From Hyperoodon ampullatus (taxonomy: Eukaryota; Chordata; Mammalia; Artiodactyla; Ziphiidae): DNA of 64,000 nt. Under the pieces are notes generated by a model. That model worked only from the letters and a program-made list of their open reading frames with translations, made no database searches and was not told where the DNA came from. How positions within the stretch are numbered: position 1 is the first letter of the stretch; every line of letters begins with the position of its first letter. Location of the stretch: assembly GCA_949752795.1 (NCBI GenBank), contig CATKHW010000422.1, positions 620,001 through 684,000 of the forward strand. The letters are read 5' to 3'. The position numbers and the translations under genes were made by a program. Shown piece by piece: positions 50,413-63,236 of this stretch.

Positions 50413-52150
50413 GGAATATACCTTGGGAAAACTGAAAATCAATAAGACAGAGCCACCCCAAAATTTAGGGCTGCACTGCTTACAAGGACCTCAACTTGGG
50501 TACACCTTAAATATCCCAGGAAATATAAAAATGGTTCAAAAAATTGTGGTACTTATGTACGATGGAATATCCCTCAGCCATGAAATCAATGTCATAAGAC
50601 CAGTAGCAGCAAAATGGGTGGATTCAGGTACGATGATTCTAAGTGAAATAAGTCACACAGAAAAAGAAACTTATCATAAGATATCACTTATGAAGATCCT
50701 GTAAACATGGCTACACTTGAACTGAGTTAGGAAAGAGAACAGTGTCTCACATTTAGAAAACACTCTTATGCCTGCTTAAGGGGGAGAAAGAGGTGGTGTG
50801 ATGCATAAAACCAGAGTTTGATATAAGCACAGGTACCGTTCCAAAAACCAACTATGGAATAGACAAGACCTACACCTTCCTCAGTGAAAGGGACTCAAAA
50901 CCCCATATTTCCCGCAGACGAATATATCTGACTAGTAAGAATCTTAAAACCTATGGATTGATATGTCTCCGTAAGGGAATCAAGTGTGTCTAGACTGGCA
51001 TAAACATGGCAGCGAGAGTCAGCTCAAACCCACTATAAAAAGGAATTTCAAAAACAAAACAAAAAAACTGGGAAATTCCTTACAATTCCTTCAGGGTCTC
51101 TGATGAAACCTGGAATGACCCTATCTACAATGACAGCTGGATGTGGCATAAGGAGGGACAGTTGGGACTGAGAGGATTGGTGAGATTGGGTGAGCAAATG
51201 CAGACCCATTAAAGCACAAATGCCTGGCACCCATTCCATGGGTCTCAACTCTCCAGGTTGAAGGGAATATTACTACAGGTATAACATGTATGGGAAACCT
51301 AGAGAACGGACACACTGTGAATACGAAAGGTTTCTAAAACTCAACGAATAGTCCCTCTCCTTGTGCTCCTGTTTGACTTTCCATCTGCTTTACTATCAAC
51401 CTCCCAACTTGGAGAGACAGCCCCTTTAACGTCCTGGTTCGCACAGGTTTCCAATTTGGCAGAGGATGAAAGGGAAGAGGGAGAACCAATTAGAGAGTAG
51501 CTGTTAGGCATTTGGACGGGCACATATCACTGTAATTTCCCAGCAGGAAGAAGCATTAACCAAAGTCTCAACCCCCACCGGGAACCAGCATAGGTCCTGA
51601 ACCAAAATGTTGGACTTTCGGTCAGCTCACCAAAAACGAGTTGAAAAATGGAGCTCAGGGGCACAACAATTCACAAACTGGCCGAGTAATAAAGGACAAC
51701 TATCGTCCAAAAATCTGTTGAGGGAAGGCAACGAGGCGGACTTGAAAGCGAGGCAGAATAGCAGGAAACAGATTTCAAGAGGTACGTTGGAATCGCCTTT
51801 AAAGCACAGGAAGAGGGGCACAACTTCGACAATGATGCACTTGGCCAAAAACGGCGTATGCGTTTTCTCCTGAATATATTCAGGAGAAAACGCATACGCC
51901 CTTTTTGGCAAAGCAAGCAAGCGGGCAATGCAAATCTGCACTACAAACAAGTATCACTTCCCACCGGTCAAAAGGGACATCCACAAAATGTGTAAAAACC
52001 AGAAAGGCAAGACAGGCCCTGGAGAACAGGGAGCCTTGTTATGCTGATGGGCGGGATGTAAATTGCCAACTGCCTCTCTGGAGGAGTGTATTGTGTTCCC
52101 TAAAACAAGTAAACAACAGAGCTACAGAGCCAAGGGCACTTCCAGTCTAG
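50413..52150 (+). repeat. Satellite monomer 30 (1,738 bp), contains the right edge of the 6,950-bp duplication
   Basis: Matches monomer 26 up to about 51426, then diverges (AACGTCCTGGTTCGC). L1 tail ends at 51067. Palindrome 51840-51913 has two mismatches, one in each arm. Confidence 0.97.
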
Positions 52151-53887
52151 GGAATACACCTTGGGAAAACTGAAAATCAATAAGACAGAACCACTGTAAA
52201 ATTTAGGGCTGCACTGCTTACAAGGACCTCAACTTTGGTACACCTTAAATATCCCAGGAAATATAAAAATGGTTCAAAAAATTGTGGTACTTACGTACGA
52301 TGGAATATCCCTCAGCCATGAAATCAATGTCATAAGACCAGTAGCAGCAAAATGGGTGGATTCAGGTACGATGATTCTAAGTGAAATAAGTCACACAGAA
52401 AAAGAAACTTAGCATAAGATATCACTTACGAAGATCCTGTAAACATGGCTACACTTGAACTGAGTTAGGAAAGAGAACAGTGTCTCACAAATAGAAAACA
52501 CTCTTATGCCTGCTTAAGGGGGAAGGAGAGGTGGGGTGATGCATAAAACCAGAGTTTGATATAAGCACAGGTACCGTTCCAAAAACCAACTATGGAATAG
52601 ACAAGACCTACACCTTCCTCAGTGAAAGGGACTCAAAACCCCATATTTCCCGCAGAGGAACATATCTGACTAGTAAGAATCTAAAAACCTATGGATTGAT
52701 ATGTCTCCGGAGGGAATCAAGTGTGTCTAGACTGGCATAAACATGGCAGCGAGAATCAGCTCAAACCCACTATAAAAAGGAATTTCAAAAACAAAACAAA
52801 AAAACTGGGAAATTCTTTACAATTCCTTCAGGCTCTCTGATGAAACCTGGAATGACCCTCTTTACAACGACAGCTGGATGTGGCAAAAGGCTGGAAACTT
52901 GGGACTGAGAGGATTGGTGAGATTGGGTGAGCAAATGCAGACCCTTTAAAGCAATAATGCATGGCACCCTTTCCATGGGTCCCAACTCTCCAGGTTGAAG
53001 GGAATATTACTACAGTTATAACATGTACCGGAAACCTAGAGAACGGACACATTGTGAATACGAAAGGTTTCTAAAACTCAACGAATAGTCCCTCTCCTGG
53101 TGCTCCGATTTGATTTTCCATCTGCTTTACTATCAACCTCCCAACTTGGAGAGACAGCCCCTTTAACCTCCTGGTTCGCACAGGTTTCCAATTTGGCAGA
53201 GGATGAAAGGGAAGAGGGAGAACCAATGAGAGAGTAGCTGTTAGGCATTTGGACGGGCACATATCACTGTAATTTCCCGGCAGGAAGAAGAATTAACCAA
53301 AGTCTCAGCCACCCACTGGGAACCAGTATAGGTCCTGAACCAAAATTTTGGACTTGTGGTCAGCTCACCAAAAACGAGTTGAAAAATGGAGCTCAGGGGC
53401 ACAGCAATTCACAAACTGGCCGAGTAATAAAGGACAGCTATCGTCCAAAAATCTGTTGAGGGAAGCAACGAGGCGGACTTGAAAGCGAGGCAGAATAGTA
53501 GGAAACAGATTTCAAGAGGTACGTTGGAATCGCCTTTAAAGCACAGGAAGAGGGGCACAACTTCGACAATGATGCACTTGGCCAAAAAGGGCGTATGCGT
53601 TTTCCCCTGAATATATTCAGGAGAAAACGCATATGCCCTTTTTGGGCAAGCAAGCAAGCGGGCAATGCAAATCTGCACTACAAAGAAGTATCACTTCCCA
53701 CCGGTCAAAAGGGACATCCACAAAATATGTAAAAACTAGAAAGGCAGGACAGGCCCTGGAGAACAGGGAGCCTTGTTATGCTGATGGGCGGGATGTAAAT
53801 TGCCAACTGCCTCTCTAGAGGAGTGCATTGTGTTCCCTAAAACAAGTAAAGAACAGAGCTACAGAGCCAAGTGCACTTCCAGTATAG
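52151..53887 (+). repeat. Satellite monomer 31 (1,737 bp), half-converted palindrome
   Basis: First copy of the right-end subfamily (TTTACAACGACAGC, CATGTACCGGAAACC, AATAATGCATGG). Shares CAGGCTCTCTGATG and CCCTCTTTACAACG with monomer 36. L1 tail ends at 52804. Palindrome 53577-53650 has three mismatches, including C at 53605 opposite an unchanged A at 53622. Confidence 0.97.
53577..53650. repeat. Palindrome copy with one-sided change (monomer 31)
   Basis: C at 53605 as in the compensated copies, but the partner at 53622 is still A. Two more mismatches lie in the right arm (GCATATGCCC and TTGGGCAAG). Confidence 0.88.
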
Positions 53888-55626
53888 GGAATATACCTTG
53901 GGAAAACTGAAAATCAATAAGACAGAGCCACCCCAAAATATAGGGCAGCACTGCTTACAAGGACCTCAACTTGGGTACACCTTAAATATCCCAGGAAATA
54001 TAAAAATGGTTCAAAAAATTGGGGTACTTACGTACGATGGAATATCCCTCAGCCATGAAATCAATGTCATAAGACCAGTAGCAGCAAAATGGGTGGATTC
54101 AGGTACGATGATTCTAAGTGAAATAAGTCACAGAGAAAAAGAAACTTATCATAAGATATCACTTATGAAGATCCTGTAAACATGGCTACACTTGAACTGA
54201 GTTAGGAAAGAGAACAGTGTCTCACATTTAGAAAACACTCTTATGCCTGCTTAAGGGGGAAGGAGAGGTGGGGTGATGCATAAAACCAGAGTTTGATATA
54301 AGCACAGGTACCGTTCCAAAAACCAACTATGGAATAGACAAGACCTACACCTTCCTCAGTGAAAGGGACTCAAAACCCCATATTTCCCACAGAGGAATAT
54401 ATCTAACCAGTAAGAATCTTAAAACCTATGTATTGATATGTCTCCATATGGGCATCAAGTGTGTCTAGACTAGAATAAACATGGCAGCGAGAATCAGCTC
54501 AAACCCACTATAAAAAGGAATTTCAAAAACAAAACAAAGAAACTGGGAAATTCTTTACAATTCCTTCAGGGAATCTGATGAAACCTGGAATGACCCTATT
54601 TACAACGACAGCTGGATGTGGCATAAGGATGGAATCTTGGGACTGAGAGGATTGGTGAGATTGGGTGAGCAAATGCAGACCCTTTAAAGCAATAATGGAT
54701 GGCACCCATTCCATGGGTCCCAACTCTCCAGGTTGAAGGGAATATTACTACAGTTATAACATGTACCGGAAACCTAGAGAATGGACACACTGTGAATACG
54801 AAAGGTTTCTAAAACTCAACGAATAGTCCCTCTCCTGGTGCTCCGGTTTGACTTTCCATCTGCTTTACTATCAACCTCCCAACTTGGAGAGACAGACCCT
54901 TTAACCTCCTGGTTCGCACAGGTTGCCAATTTGGCAGAGGATGAAAGGGAAGAGGGAGAACCAATGAGAGAGTTGCTGTTAGGCATTTGGACGGGCACAT
55001 ATCACTGTAATTTCCTGGCAGGAAGAAGAATTAACCAAAGTCTCAGCCACCCACCGGGAACCAGTATAGGTCCTGAACCAAAATGTTGGACTTGCTGTCA
55101 GCTCACCAAAAACGAGTTGAAAAATGAAGCACAAGGGCACAGAAATTCACAAACTGGCTGAGTAATAAAGGACAACTATCGTCCAAAAATCTGTTGAGGG
55201 AAGGCAACGAGGCGGACTTGAAAGCGAGGCAGAATAGCAGGAAACAGATTTCAAGAGGTACGTTGGAATCGCCTTTAAAGCACAGGAAGAGGGGCACAAC
55301 TTCGACAATGATGCACTTGGCCAAAAAGGGTGTATGCGTTTTCTCCTGAATATATTCAGGAGAAAACGCATACGCCCTTTTTGGCAAAGCAAGCAAGCGG
55401 GCAATGCAAATCTGCACTACAAAGAAGTATCACTTCCCACCGGTCAAAAGGGACATCCACAAAATGTGTAAAAACCAGAAAGGCAAGACAGGCCCTGGAG
55501 AACAGGGAGCCTTGTTATGCTGATGGGCGGGATGTAAATTGCCAACTGCCTCTCTGGAGGAGTGCATTGTGTTCCCTAAAACAAGTAAACAACAGAGCTA
55601 CAGAGCCAAGGGCACTTCCAGTCTAG
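53888..55626 (+). repeat. Satellite monomer 32 (1,739 bp)
   Basis: Shares CAGGGAATCTGATG and AAGGATGGAA with monomer 35, three monomers away. L1 tail ends at 54542 and has a private G in the A-rich run. Palindrome 55316-55389 has two mismatches. Confidence 0.97.
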
Positions 55627-57366
55627 TGAATATACCTTGGGAAAACTGAAAATCAATAAGACAGAGCCACCCCAAAATATAGGGCAGCACTGCTTACAAG
55701 GACCTCAACTTGGGTACACCTTAAATATCCCAGGAAATATAAAAATGGTTCAAAAAATTGGGGTACATACGTACGATGGAATATCCCTCAGCCATGAAAT
55801 CAATGTCATAAGACCAGTAGCAGCAAAATGGGTAGATTCAGCTACGATGATTCTAAGTGAAATAAGTCACAGAGAAAAAGAAACTTATCATAAGATATCA
55901 CTTATGACGATCCTGTAAACATGGCTACACTTGAACTGAGTTAGGAAAGAGAACAGTGTCTCACATTTAGAAAACACTCTTATGCCTGCTTAAGGGGGAA
56001 GGAGAGGTGGGGTGATGCATAAAACCAGAGTTTGATATAAGCACAGGTACCGTTCCAAAAACCAACTATAGAATAGACAAGACCTACACCTTCCTCAGTG
56101 AACGGGACTCAAAACCCCATATTTCCCGCAGAGGAATATATCTGACCAGTAAGAATCTTAAAACCTATGTATTGATATGTCTCCATAAGGGAATCAAGTG
56201 TGTCTAGACTGGCATAAACATGGCAGCGAGAATCAGCTCAAACCCACTATAAAAAGGAATTTCAAAAACAAAACAAAAAAAACTGGGAAATTCTTTACAA
56301 TTCCTTCAGGGTCTCTGATGAAACCTGGAATGACCCTATCTACAATGACAGCTGGATGTGGCATAAGGAGGGACACTTGGGACTGAGACGATTGGTGAGA
56401 TTGGGTGAGCAAATGCAGACCCTTTAAAGCACAAATGCCTGGCACCCATTCCATGGGTCCCAACTGTCCAGGTTGAAGGGAATATTACTACAGCTATAAC
56501 ATGTACGGGAAACCTAGAGAACGGACACACTGTGAATACGAAAGTTTTCTAAAACTCAACGAATAGTCCCTCTCCTGGTGCTCCGGTTTGACTTTCCATC
56601 TGCTTTACTATCAACCTCCCAACTTGGAGAGACAGCCCCTTTAACCTCCTGGTTCGCACAGGTTGCCATTTTGGCAGAGGATGAATGGGATGAGGGAGAA
56701 CCAATGAGAGAGTAGCTGTTAGGCATTTGGACGGGCACATATCACTCTAAATTCCCGGCAGGAAGAAGAATTAACCAAAGTCTCAGCCACCCACCTGGAA
56801 CCAGCATAGGTCCTGAACCAAAATTTTGGAATTGCGGTCAGCTCACCAAATACGAGTTGATAAATGGAGCTCAGGGGCACAGCAATTCACAAACTGGCCG
56901 AGTAATAAAGGACAACTCTCGTCCAAATATCTGTTGAGGGAAGGCAACGAGGCGGACTTGAAAGTGAGGCAGAATAGCAGGAAACAGATTTCAAGAGGTA
57001 CGTTGGAATCTCCTTTAAAGCACAGGAAGAGGGGCACAACTTCGACAATGATGCACTTGGCCAAAAAGGGCGTATGCGTTTTCTCCTGAATATATTCAGG
57101 AGAAAACGCATACGCCCTTTTTGGCCAAGCAAGCAAGCGGGCACTGCAAATCTGCACTACAAAGAAGTATCACTTCCCACCGGTCAAAAGGGACATCCAC
57201 AAAATGTGTAAAAACCAGAAAGGCAAGACAGGCCCTGGAGAACAGGGAGCCTTGTTATGCTGATGGGCGGGATGTAAATTGCCAACTGCCTCTCTGGAGG
57301 AGTGCATTGTGTTCCCTTAAACAAGTAAAGAACAGAGCTACAGAGCCAAGGGCACTTCCAGTCTAG
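55627..57366 (+). repeat. Satellite monomer 33 (1,740 bp)
   Basis: The first base of the phase motif is T rather than G. Head shares AAATATAGGGCAGC with monomer 32. L1 tail ends at 56282. Palindrome 57056-57129 is perfect, the only perfect copy right of 32.8 kb. Confidence 0.97.
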
Positions 57367-59106
57367 GGAATATACCTTGGGAAAACTGAAAATCAATAAG
57401 ACAGAGCCACCCCAAAATTTAGGGCTGCACTGCTTACAAGGACCTCAACTTGGGTACACCTTAAATATCCCAGGAAATATAAAAATGGTTCAAAAAATTG
57501 TGGTACTTACGTACGATGGAATATCCCTCAGCCATGAAATCAATGTCATAAGACCAGTAGCAGCAAAATGGGTGGATTCAGGTACGATGATTCTAAGTGA
57601 AATAAGTCACACAGAAAAAGAAACTTATCATAAGATATCACTTATGAAGATCCTGTAAACATGGCTACACTTGAACTGAGTTAGGAAAGAGAACAGTGTC
57701 TCACATTTAGAAAACACTCTTATGCCTGCTTAAGGGGGAAAGAGAGGTGGGGTGATGCATAAAACCAGAGTTTGGTATAAGCACAGGTACCGTTCCAAAA
57801 ACCAACTATGGAATAGACAAGACCTACACCTTCCTCAGTGAAAGGGACTCAAAACCCCATATTTCCCACAGAGGAATATATCTGACTAGTAAGAATCTTA
57901 AAACCTATGGATTGATATGTCTCCGGAGGGAATCAAGTGTGTCTAGACTGGCATAAACATGGCAGCGAGAATCAGCTCAAACCCACTATAAAAAGGAATT
58001 TCAAAAACAAAACAAAAAAAAACTGGGAAATTCTTTACAATTCCTTCGGTGTCTCTAATGAAACCTGGAATTACCCTATTTACAACGACAGCTGGATGTG
58101 GCATAAGGCTGGAAACTTGGGACTGAGACGATTGGTGAGATTGGGTGAGCAAATGCAGACCCTTTAAAGCCATAATGCATGGCACCCATTCCATGGGTCC
58201 CAACTCTCCAGGTTGAAGGGAATATTACTACAGTTATAACATGTACCGGAAACCTAGAGAACGGACACACTGTGAATACGAAAGGTTTCTAAAACTCAGC
58301 GAATAGTCCCTCTCCTGGTGCTCCGGTTTGACTTTCCATCTGCTTTCCTATCAACCTCCCAACTTGGAGAGACAGCCCCTTTAACCTCCTGGTTCACACA
58401 GTTTGCCAATTTGGCAGAGGATGAAAGGGAAGAGGGAGAACCAATGAGAGAGTAGCTGTTAGGCATTTGGACAGGCACATAGCACTGTAATTTCCCGGCA
58501 GGAAGAAGAATTAACCAAAGTCTCAGCCCCCCACCGGGAACCAGTATAGGTCCTGAACCAAAATTTTGGACTTGCGGTCAGCTCACCAAAAACGAGTTGA
58601 AAAATGGAGCTCAGGGGCACAGCAATTCACAAACTGGCCGAGTAATAAAGGACAACTATCGTCCAAAAATCTGTTGAGGGAAGGCAACGAGGCGGACTTG
58701 AAAGCGAGGCAGAATAGCAGGAAACAGGTTTCAAGAGGTACGTTGGAATCGCCTTTAAAGCACAGGAAGAGGGGCACAACTTCGACAATGATGCACTTGG
58801 CCAAAAAGGGCGTATGCGTTTTCTCCTGAATATATTCAGGAGAATACGCATACGCCCTTTTTGGCCAAGCTAGGAAGCAGGAAATGCAAATCTGCACTAC
58901 AAAGAAGTATCACTTCCCACCGGTCAAAAGGGACATCCACAAAATGTGTAAAAACCAGAAAGGCAAGACAGGCCCTGGAGAACAGGGAGCCTTGTTATGC
59001 TGATGGGCGGGATGTAAATTGCCAACTGCCTCTCTGGAGGAGTGCATTGTGTTCCCTAAAACAAGTAAACAACAGAGCTACAGAGCCAAGGGCACTTCCA
59101 GTCTAG
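57367..59106 (+). repeat. Satellite monomer 34 (1,740 bp)
   Basis: Its L1 part is close to the array consensus. Shares a TTCGGTGTCTCTAATG-like stretch with monomer 37. L1 tail ends at 58022. Palindrome 58796-58869 has one mismatch in the right arm. Confidence 0.97.
57560..57658 (+). pseudogene. Remnant of L1 ORF2 C-terminus (representative, monomer 34)
   Basis: In the frame ending at the TAA at 57656-57658, the translation contains AAKWVDSGTMILSEI, SHTEKETYHKISL and a stop. This lines up with the last ~32 residues of artiodactyl L1 ORF2 as I recall it (AATWMD, ILSEVSQTEKDKYHMISL), with the stop almost at the same place. Just upstream (57516-57539) a different frame reads MEYPSAMK, matching MEYYSAIK of ORF2, so a frame change separates the two blocks. 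In C-type copies (for example 17392, 20871, 26088) a TGA arises earlier (AATATGAC). No selection for coding is visible. Confidence 0.75.
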
Positions 59107-60844
59107 GGAATATTCCTTGGGAAAACTGAAAATCAATAAGTCAGAGCCACCCCAAAATTTAGGGCTGCACCTCTTACAAGGACCTCAACTTGGATACACC
59201 TTAAATATCCCAGGAAATATAAAAATGGTTCAAAAAATTGTGGTACTTACGTACGATGGAATATCCCTCAGCCATGAAATCAATGTCATAAGACCAGTAG
59301 CAGCAAAATGGATGGATTCAGGTACGATGATTCTAAGTGAAATAAGTCACACAGAAAAAGAAACTTAGCATAAGATATCAATTACGAAGATTTTGAAAAC
59401 ATGGCTACACTTGAACTGAGTTAGGAAAGAGAACAGTGTCTCACAATTAGAAAACACTCTTATGCCTGCTTAAGGGGGAAGGAGAGGTGGGGTGATGCAT
59501 AAAACCAGAGTTTGATATAAGCACAGGTACCGTTCCAAAAACCAACTATGGAATAGACAAGACCTACACCTTCCTCAGTGAAAGGGACTCAAAACCCCAT
59601 ATTTCCCGCAGAGGAATATATCTGACTGGTAAGAATCTAAAAACCTATGGATTGATATGTCTCCGTAGGGAATCAAGTGTGTCTAGACTGGCATAAACAT
59701 GGCAGCGAGAATCAGCTCAAACCCACTATAAAAAGGAATTTCAAAAACAAAACAAAAAAACTGGGAAATTCTTTACAATTCCTTCAGGGAATCTGATGAA
59801 ACCTGGAATGACCCTATTTACAACGACAGCTGGATGTGGCATAAGGATGGAAACTTGGGACTGAGAGGATTGGTGAGATTGGGTGAGCAAATGCAGACCC
59901 TTTAAAGCAATAATGCATGGCACCCATTCCATGGGTCCCAACTCTCCAGGTTGAAGGGAATATTACTACAGTTATAACATGTACCGGAAACCTAGAGAAC
60001 GGACACACTGTGAATACGAAAGGTTTCTAAAACTCAGCGAATAGTCCCTCTCCTGTTGGTCCGGTTTGAATTTCCATCTGCTTTCCTATCAACCTCCCAA
60101 CTTGGAGAGACAGCCCCTTTAACCTCCCGGTTCACACAGGTTGCCAATTTGGCAGAGGATGAAAGGGAAGAGGGAGAACCAATGAGAGAGTAGCTGTTAG
60201 GCATTTGGACGGGCACATAGCACTGTAATTTCCCGGCAGGAAGAAGAATTAACCAAAGTCTCAGCCCCCCACCGGGAACCAGTATAGGTCCTGAACCAAA
60301 ATTTTGGACTTGCGGTCAGCTCACCAAAAACGAGTTGAAAAATGGAGCTCAGGGGCACAGCAATTCACAAACTGGCCGAGTAATAAAGGACAACTATCGT
60401 CCAAAAATCTGTTGAGGGAAGGCAACGAGGCGGACTTGAAAGCGAGGCAGAATAGCAGGAAACAGATTTCAAGAGGTACGTTGGAATCGCTTTTAAAGCA
60501 CAGGAAGAGGGGCACAACTTCGACAATGATGCACTTGGCCAAAAACGGCGTATGCGTTTTCTCCTGAATATATTCAGGAGAAAACGCATACGCCCTTTTT
60601 GGCCAAGCAAGGAAGCGGGAAATGCAAATCTGCACTACAAAGAAGTATCACTTCCCACCGGTCAAAAGGGACATCCACAAAATGTGTAAAAACCAGAAAG
60701 GCAAGACAGGCCCTGGAGAACAGGGAGCCTTGTTATGCTGATGGGCGGGATGTAAATTGCCAACTGCCTCTCTGGAGGAGTGCATTGTGTTCCCTAAAAC
60801 AAGTAAAGAACAGAGCGACAGAGCCAAGGGCACTTCCAGTCTAG
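59107..60844 (+). repeat. Satellite monomer 35 (1,738 bp)
   Basis: Right-end subfamily. Shares CAGGGAATCTGATG with monomer 32, and CTTTCCTATCAACC and CTCAGCGAATAG with monomers 34 and 37. L1 tail ends at 59760. Palindrome 60534-60607 has one mismatch (left arm). Confidence 0.97.
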
Positions 60845-62582
60845 GGAATATTCCTTGGGAAAACTGAAAATCAATAAGACAGAGCCACCCCAAAATTTAG
60901 GGCTGCACTGCTTACAAGGACCTCAACTTGGGTACACCTTAAATATCCCAGGAAATATAAAAATGGTTCAAAAAATTGGGGTACTTACATACGATGGAAT
61001 ATCCCTCAGCCATGAAATCAATGTCATAAGACCAGTAGCAGCAAAATGGGTGGATTCAGGTACGATGATTCTAAGTGAAATAAGTCACACAGAAAAAGAA
61101 ACTTATCATAAGATATCACTTACGAAGATCCTGTAAACATGGCTACACTTGAACTGAGTTAGGAAAGAGAACAGTGTCTCACAATTAGAAAACACTCTTA
61201 TGCCTGCTTAAGGGGGAAGGAGAGGTGGGGTGATGCATAAAACCAGAGTTTGATATAAGCACAGGTACCATTCCAAAAACCAACTATGCAATAGACAAGA
61301 CCTACACCTTCCTCAGTGAAAGGGACTCAAAACCCCATATTTCCCGCAGAGGAATATATCTGACTAGTAAGAATCTAAAAACCTATGGATTGATATGTCT
61401 CCGTAGGGAATCAAGTATGTCTAGACTGGCATAAACATGGCAGCGAGAATCAGCTCAAACCCACTATAAAAAGGAATTTCAAAAACAAAACAAAAAAACT
61501 GGGAAATTCTTTACAATTCCTTCAGGCTCTCTGATGAAACCTGGAATGACCCTCTTTACAACGAAAGCTGGATGTGGTAAAAGGCTGGAAACTTGCGACT
61601 GAGAGGATTGGTGAGATTGGGTGAGCAAATGCAGACCCTTTAAAGCAATAATGCATGGCAACCTTTCCATGGGTCCCAACTCTCCAGGTTGAAGGGAATA
61701 TTACTACAGTTATAACATGTACCGGAAACCTAGAGAACGGACACACTGTGAATACAAATGGTTTCTAAAACTCAACGAATAGTCCCTCTCCTGGTGCTCC
61801 GGTTTGATTTTCCATCTGCTTTACTATCAACCTCCCAACTTGGAGAGACAGCCCCTTTAACCTCCTGGTTCGCACAGGTTGCCAATTTGGCAGAGGATGA
61901 AAGGGAAGAGGGAGAACCAATGAGAGAGTAGCTGTTAGGCATTTGGACGGGCACATATCACTGTAATTTCCCGGCAGGAAGAAGAATTAACCAAAGTCTC
62001 AGCCCCCCACCGGGAACCAGTATAGGTCCTGAAACAAAATGTTGGACTTGCGGTCAGCTCACCAAAAACGAGTTGAAAAATGGAGCTCAGGGGCACAGCA
62101 ATTCACAAACTGGCCGAGTAATAAAGGACAACTATCGTCCAAAAATCTGTTGAGGGAAGGCAACGAGGCGGACTTGAAAGTGAGGCAGAATAGCAGGAAA
62201 CAGATTTCAAGAGGTACGTTGGAATCGCCTTTAAAGCACAGGAAGAGGGGCACAACTTCGACAATGATGCACTTGGCCACAAAGGGCGTATGCGTTTTCT
62301 CCTGAATATATTCAGGAGAAAACACATACGCCCTTTTTGGCCAAGCAAGCAAGCGGGCAATGCAAATCTGCACTACAAAGAAGTATCACTTCCCACCGGT
62401 CAAAAGGGACATCCACAAAATGTGTAAAAACCAGAAATGCAAGACAGGCCCTGGAGAACATGGAGCCTTGTTATGCTGATGGGCGGGATGTAAATTGCCA
62501 ACTGCCTCTCTGGAGGAGTGCATTGTGTTCCCTAAAACAAGTAAACAACAGAGCTACAGAGCCAAGGGCGCTTCCAGTCTAG
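60845..62582 (+). repeat. Satellite monomer 36 (1,738 bp), last complete copy
   Basis: Shares CAGGCTCTCTGATG and CCTCTTTACAACG with monomer 31, five monomers upstream. L1 tail ends at 61498. Palindrome 62272-62345 has two mismatched pairs. Confidence 0.97.
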
Positions 62583-63236
62583 GGAATATTCCTTGGGAAA
62601 ATTAAATATCAATAAGACAGAGCCACCCCAAAATTTAGGGCTGCACTGCTTACAAGGACCTCAACTTGGGTACACCTTAAATATCCCAGGAAATATAAAA
62701 ATGGTTCAAAAAATTGTGGTACTTACGTACGATGGAATATCCCTCAGCCATGAAATCAATGTCATAAGACCAGTAGCAGCAAAATGGGTGGATTCAGGTA
62801 CGATGATTCTAAGTGAAATAAGTCACAGAGAAAAAGAAACATATCATAAGATATCACTTACGAAGATCCTGTAAACATGGCTACAATTGAACTGAGTTAG
62901 GAAAGAGAACAGTGTCTCACAATTAGAAAACACTCTTATGCCTGCTTAAGCGGGAAGGAGAGGTGGGGTGATGCATAAAACCAGAGTTTGATATAAGCAC
63001 AGGTACCGTTCCAAAAACCAACTATGGAATAGACAAGACCTACACATTCCTCAGTGAAAGGAACTCAAAACCCCATATTTCCCGCAGAGGAATATATCTG
63101 ACTAGTAAGAATCTAAAAACCTATGGATTGATATGTCTCCGGAGGGAATCAAGTGTGTCTACACTGGCATAAACATGGCAGCGAGAATCAGCTCAAACCC
63201 ACTATAAAAAGGAATTTCAAAAACAAAACAAAAAAA
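62360..63236 (+). mobile_element. LINE-1 3' end remnant, last complete copy
   Basis: Same collinear block as at 1517-2394, in the right-end subfamily, ending in the A-rich run at 63218-63236. Like the others it has no flanking target-site duplication I can define, because the copies arose by satellite amplification and not by independent insertion. Confidence 0.78.

Larger units (their letters stand above)
44477..51426 (+). repeat. Tetramer duplication, copy 2 (6,950 bp)
   Basis: By eye I find only about six differences from copy 1: 45114 G/C, 45162 G/C, 45193 G/A, 45480 G/A, 50667 A/T, 50919 C/G (copy 2/copy 1). That is roughly 99.9% identity. Matching ends at about 51426, where GTCCTGGTTCGC replaces CTCCTGGTTCTC. 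Confidence 0.93.

Noticed and set aside
37527..51426. Treating the 6,950-bp duplication as a plain assembly artefact
   Set aside because: The copies differ at about six sites, three of them clustered and matching another monomer, and the junction has the form expected of in-register exchange. An artefact cannot be excluded without reads, so it is flagged rather than dismissed.
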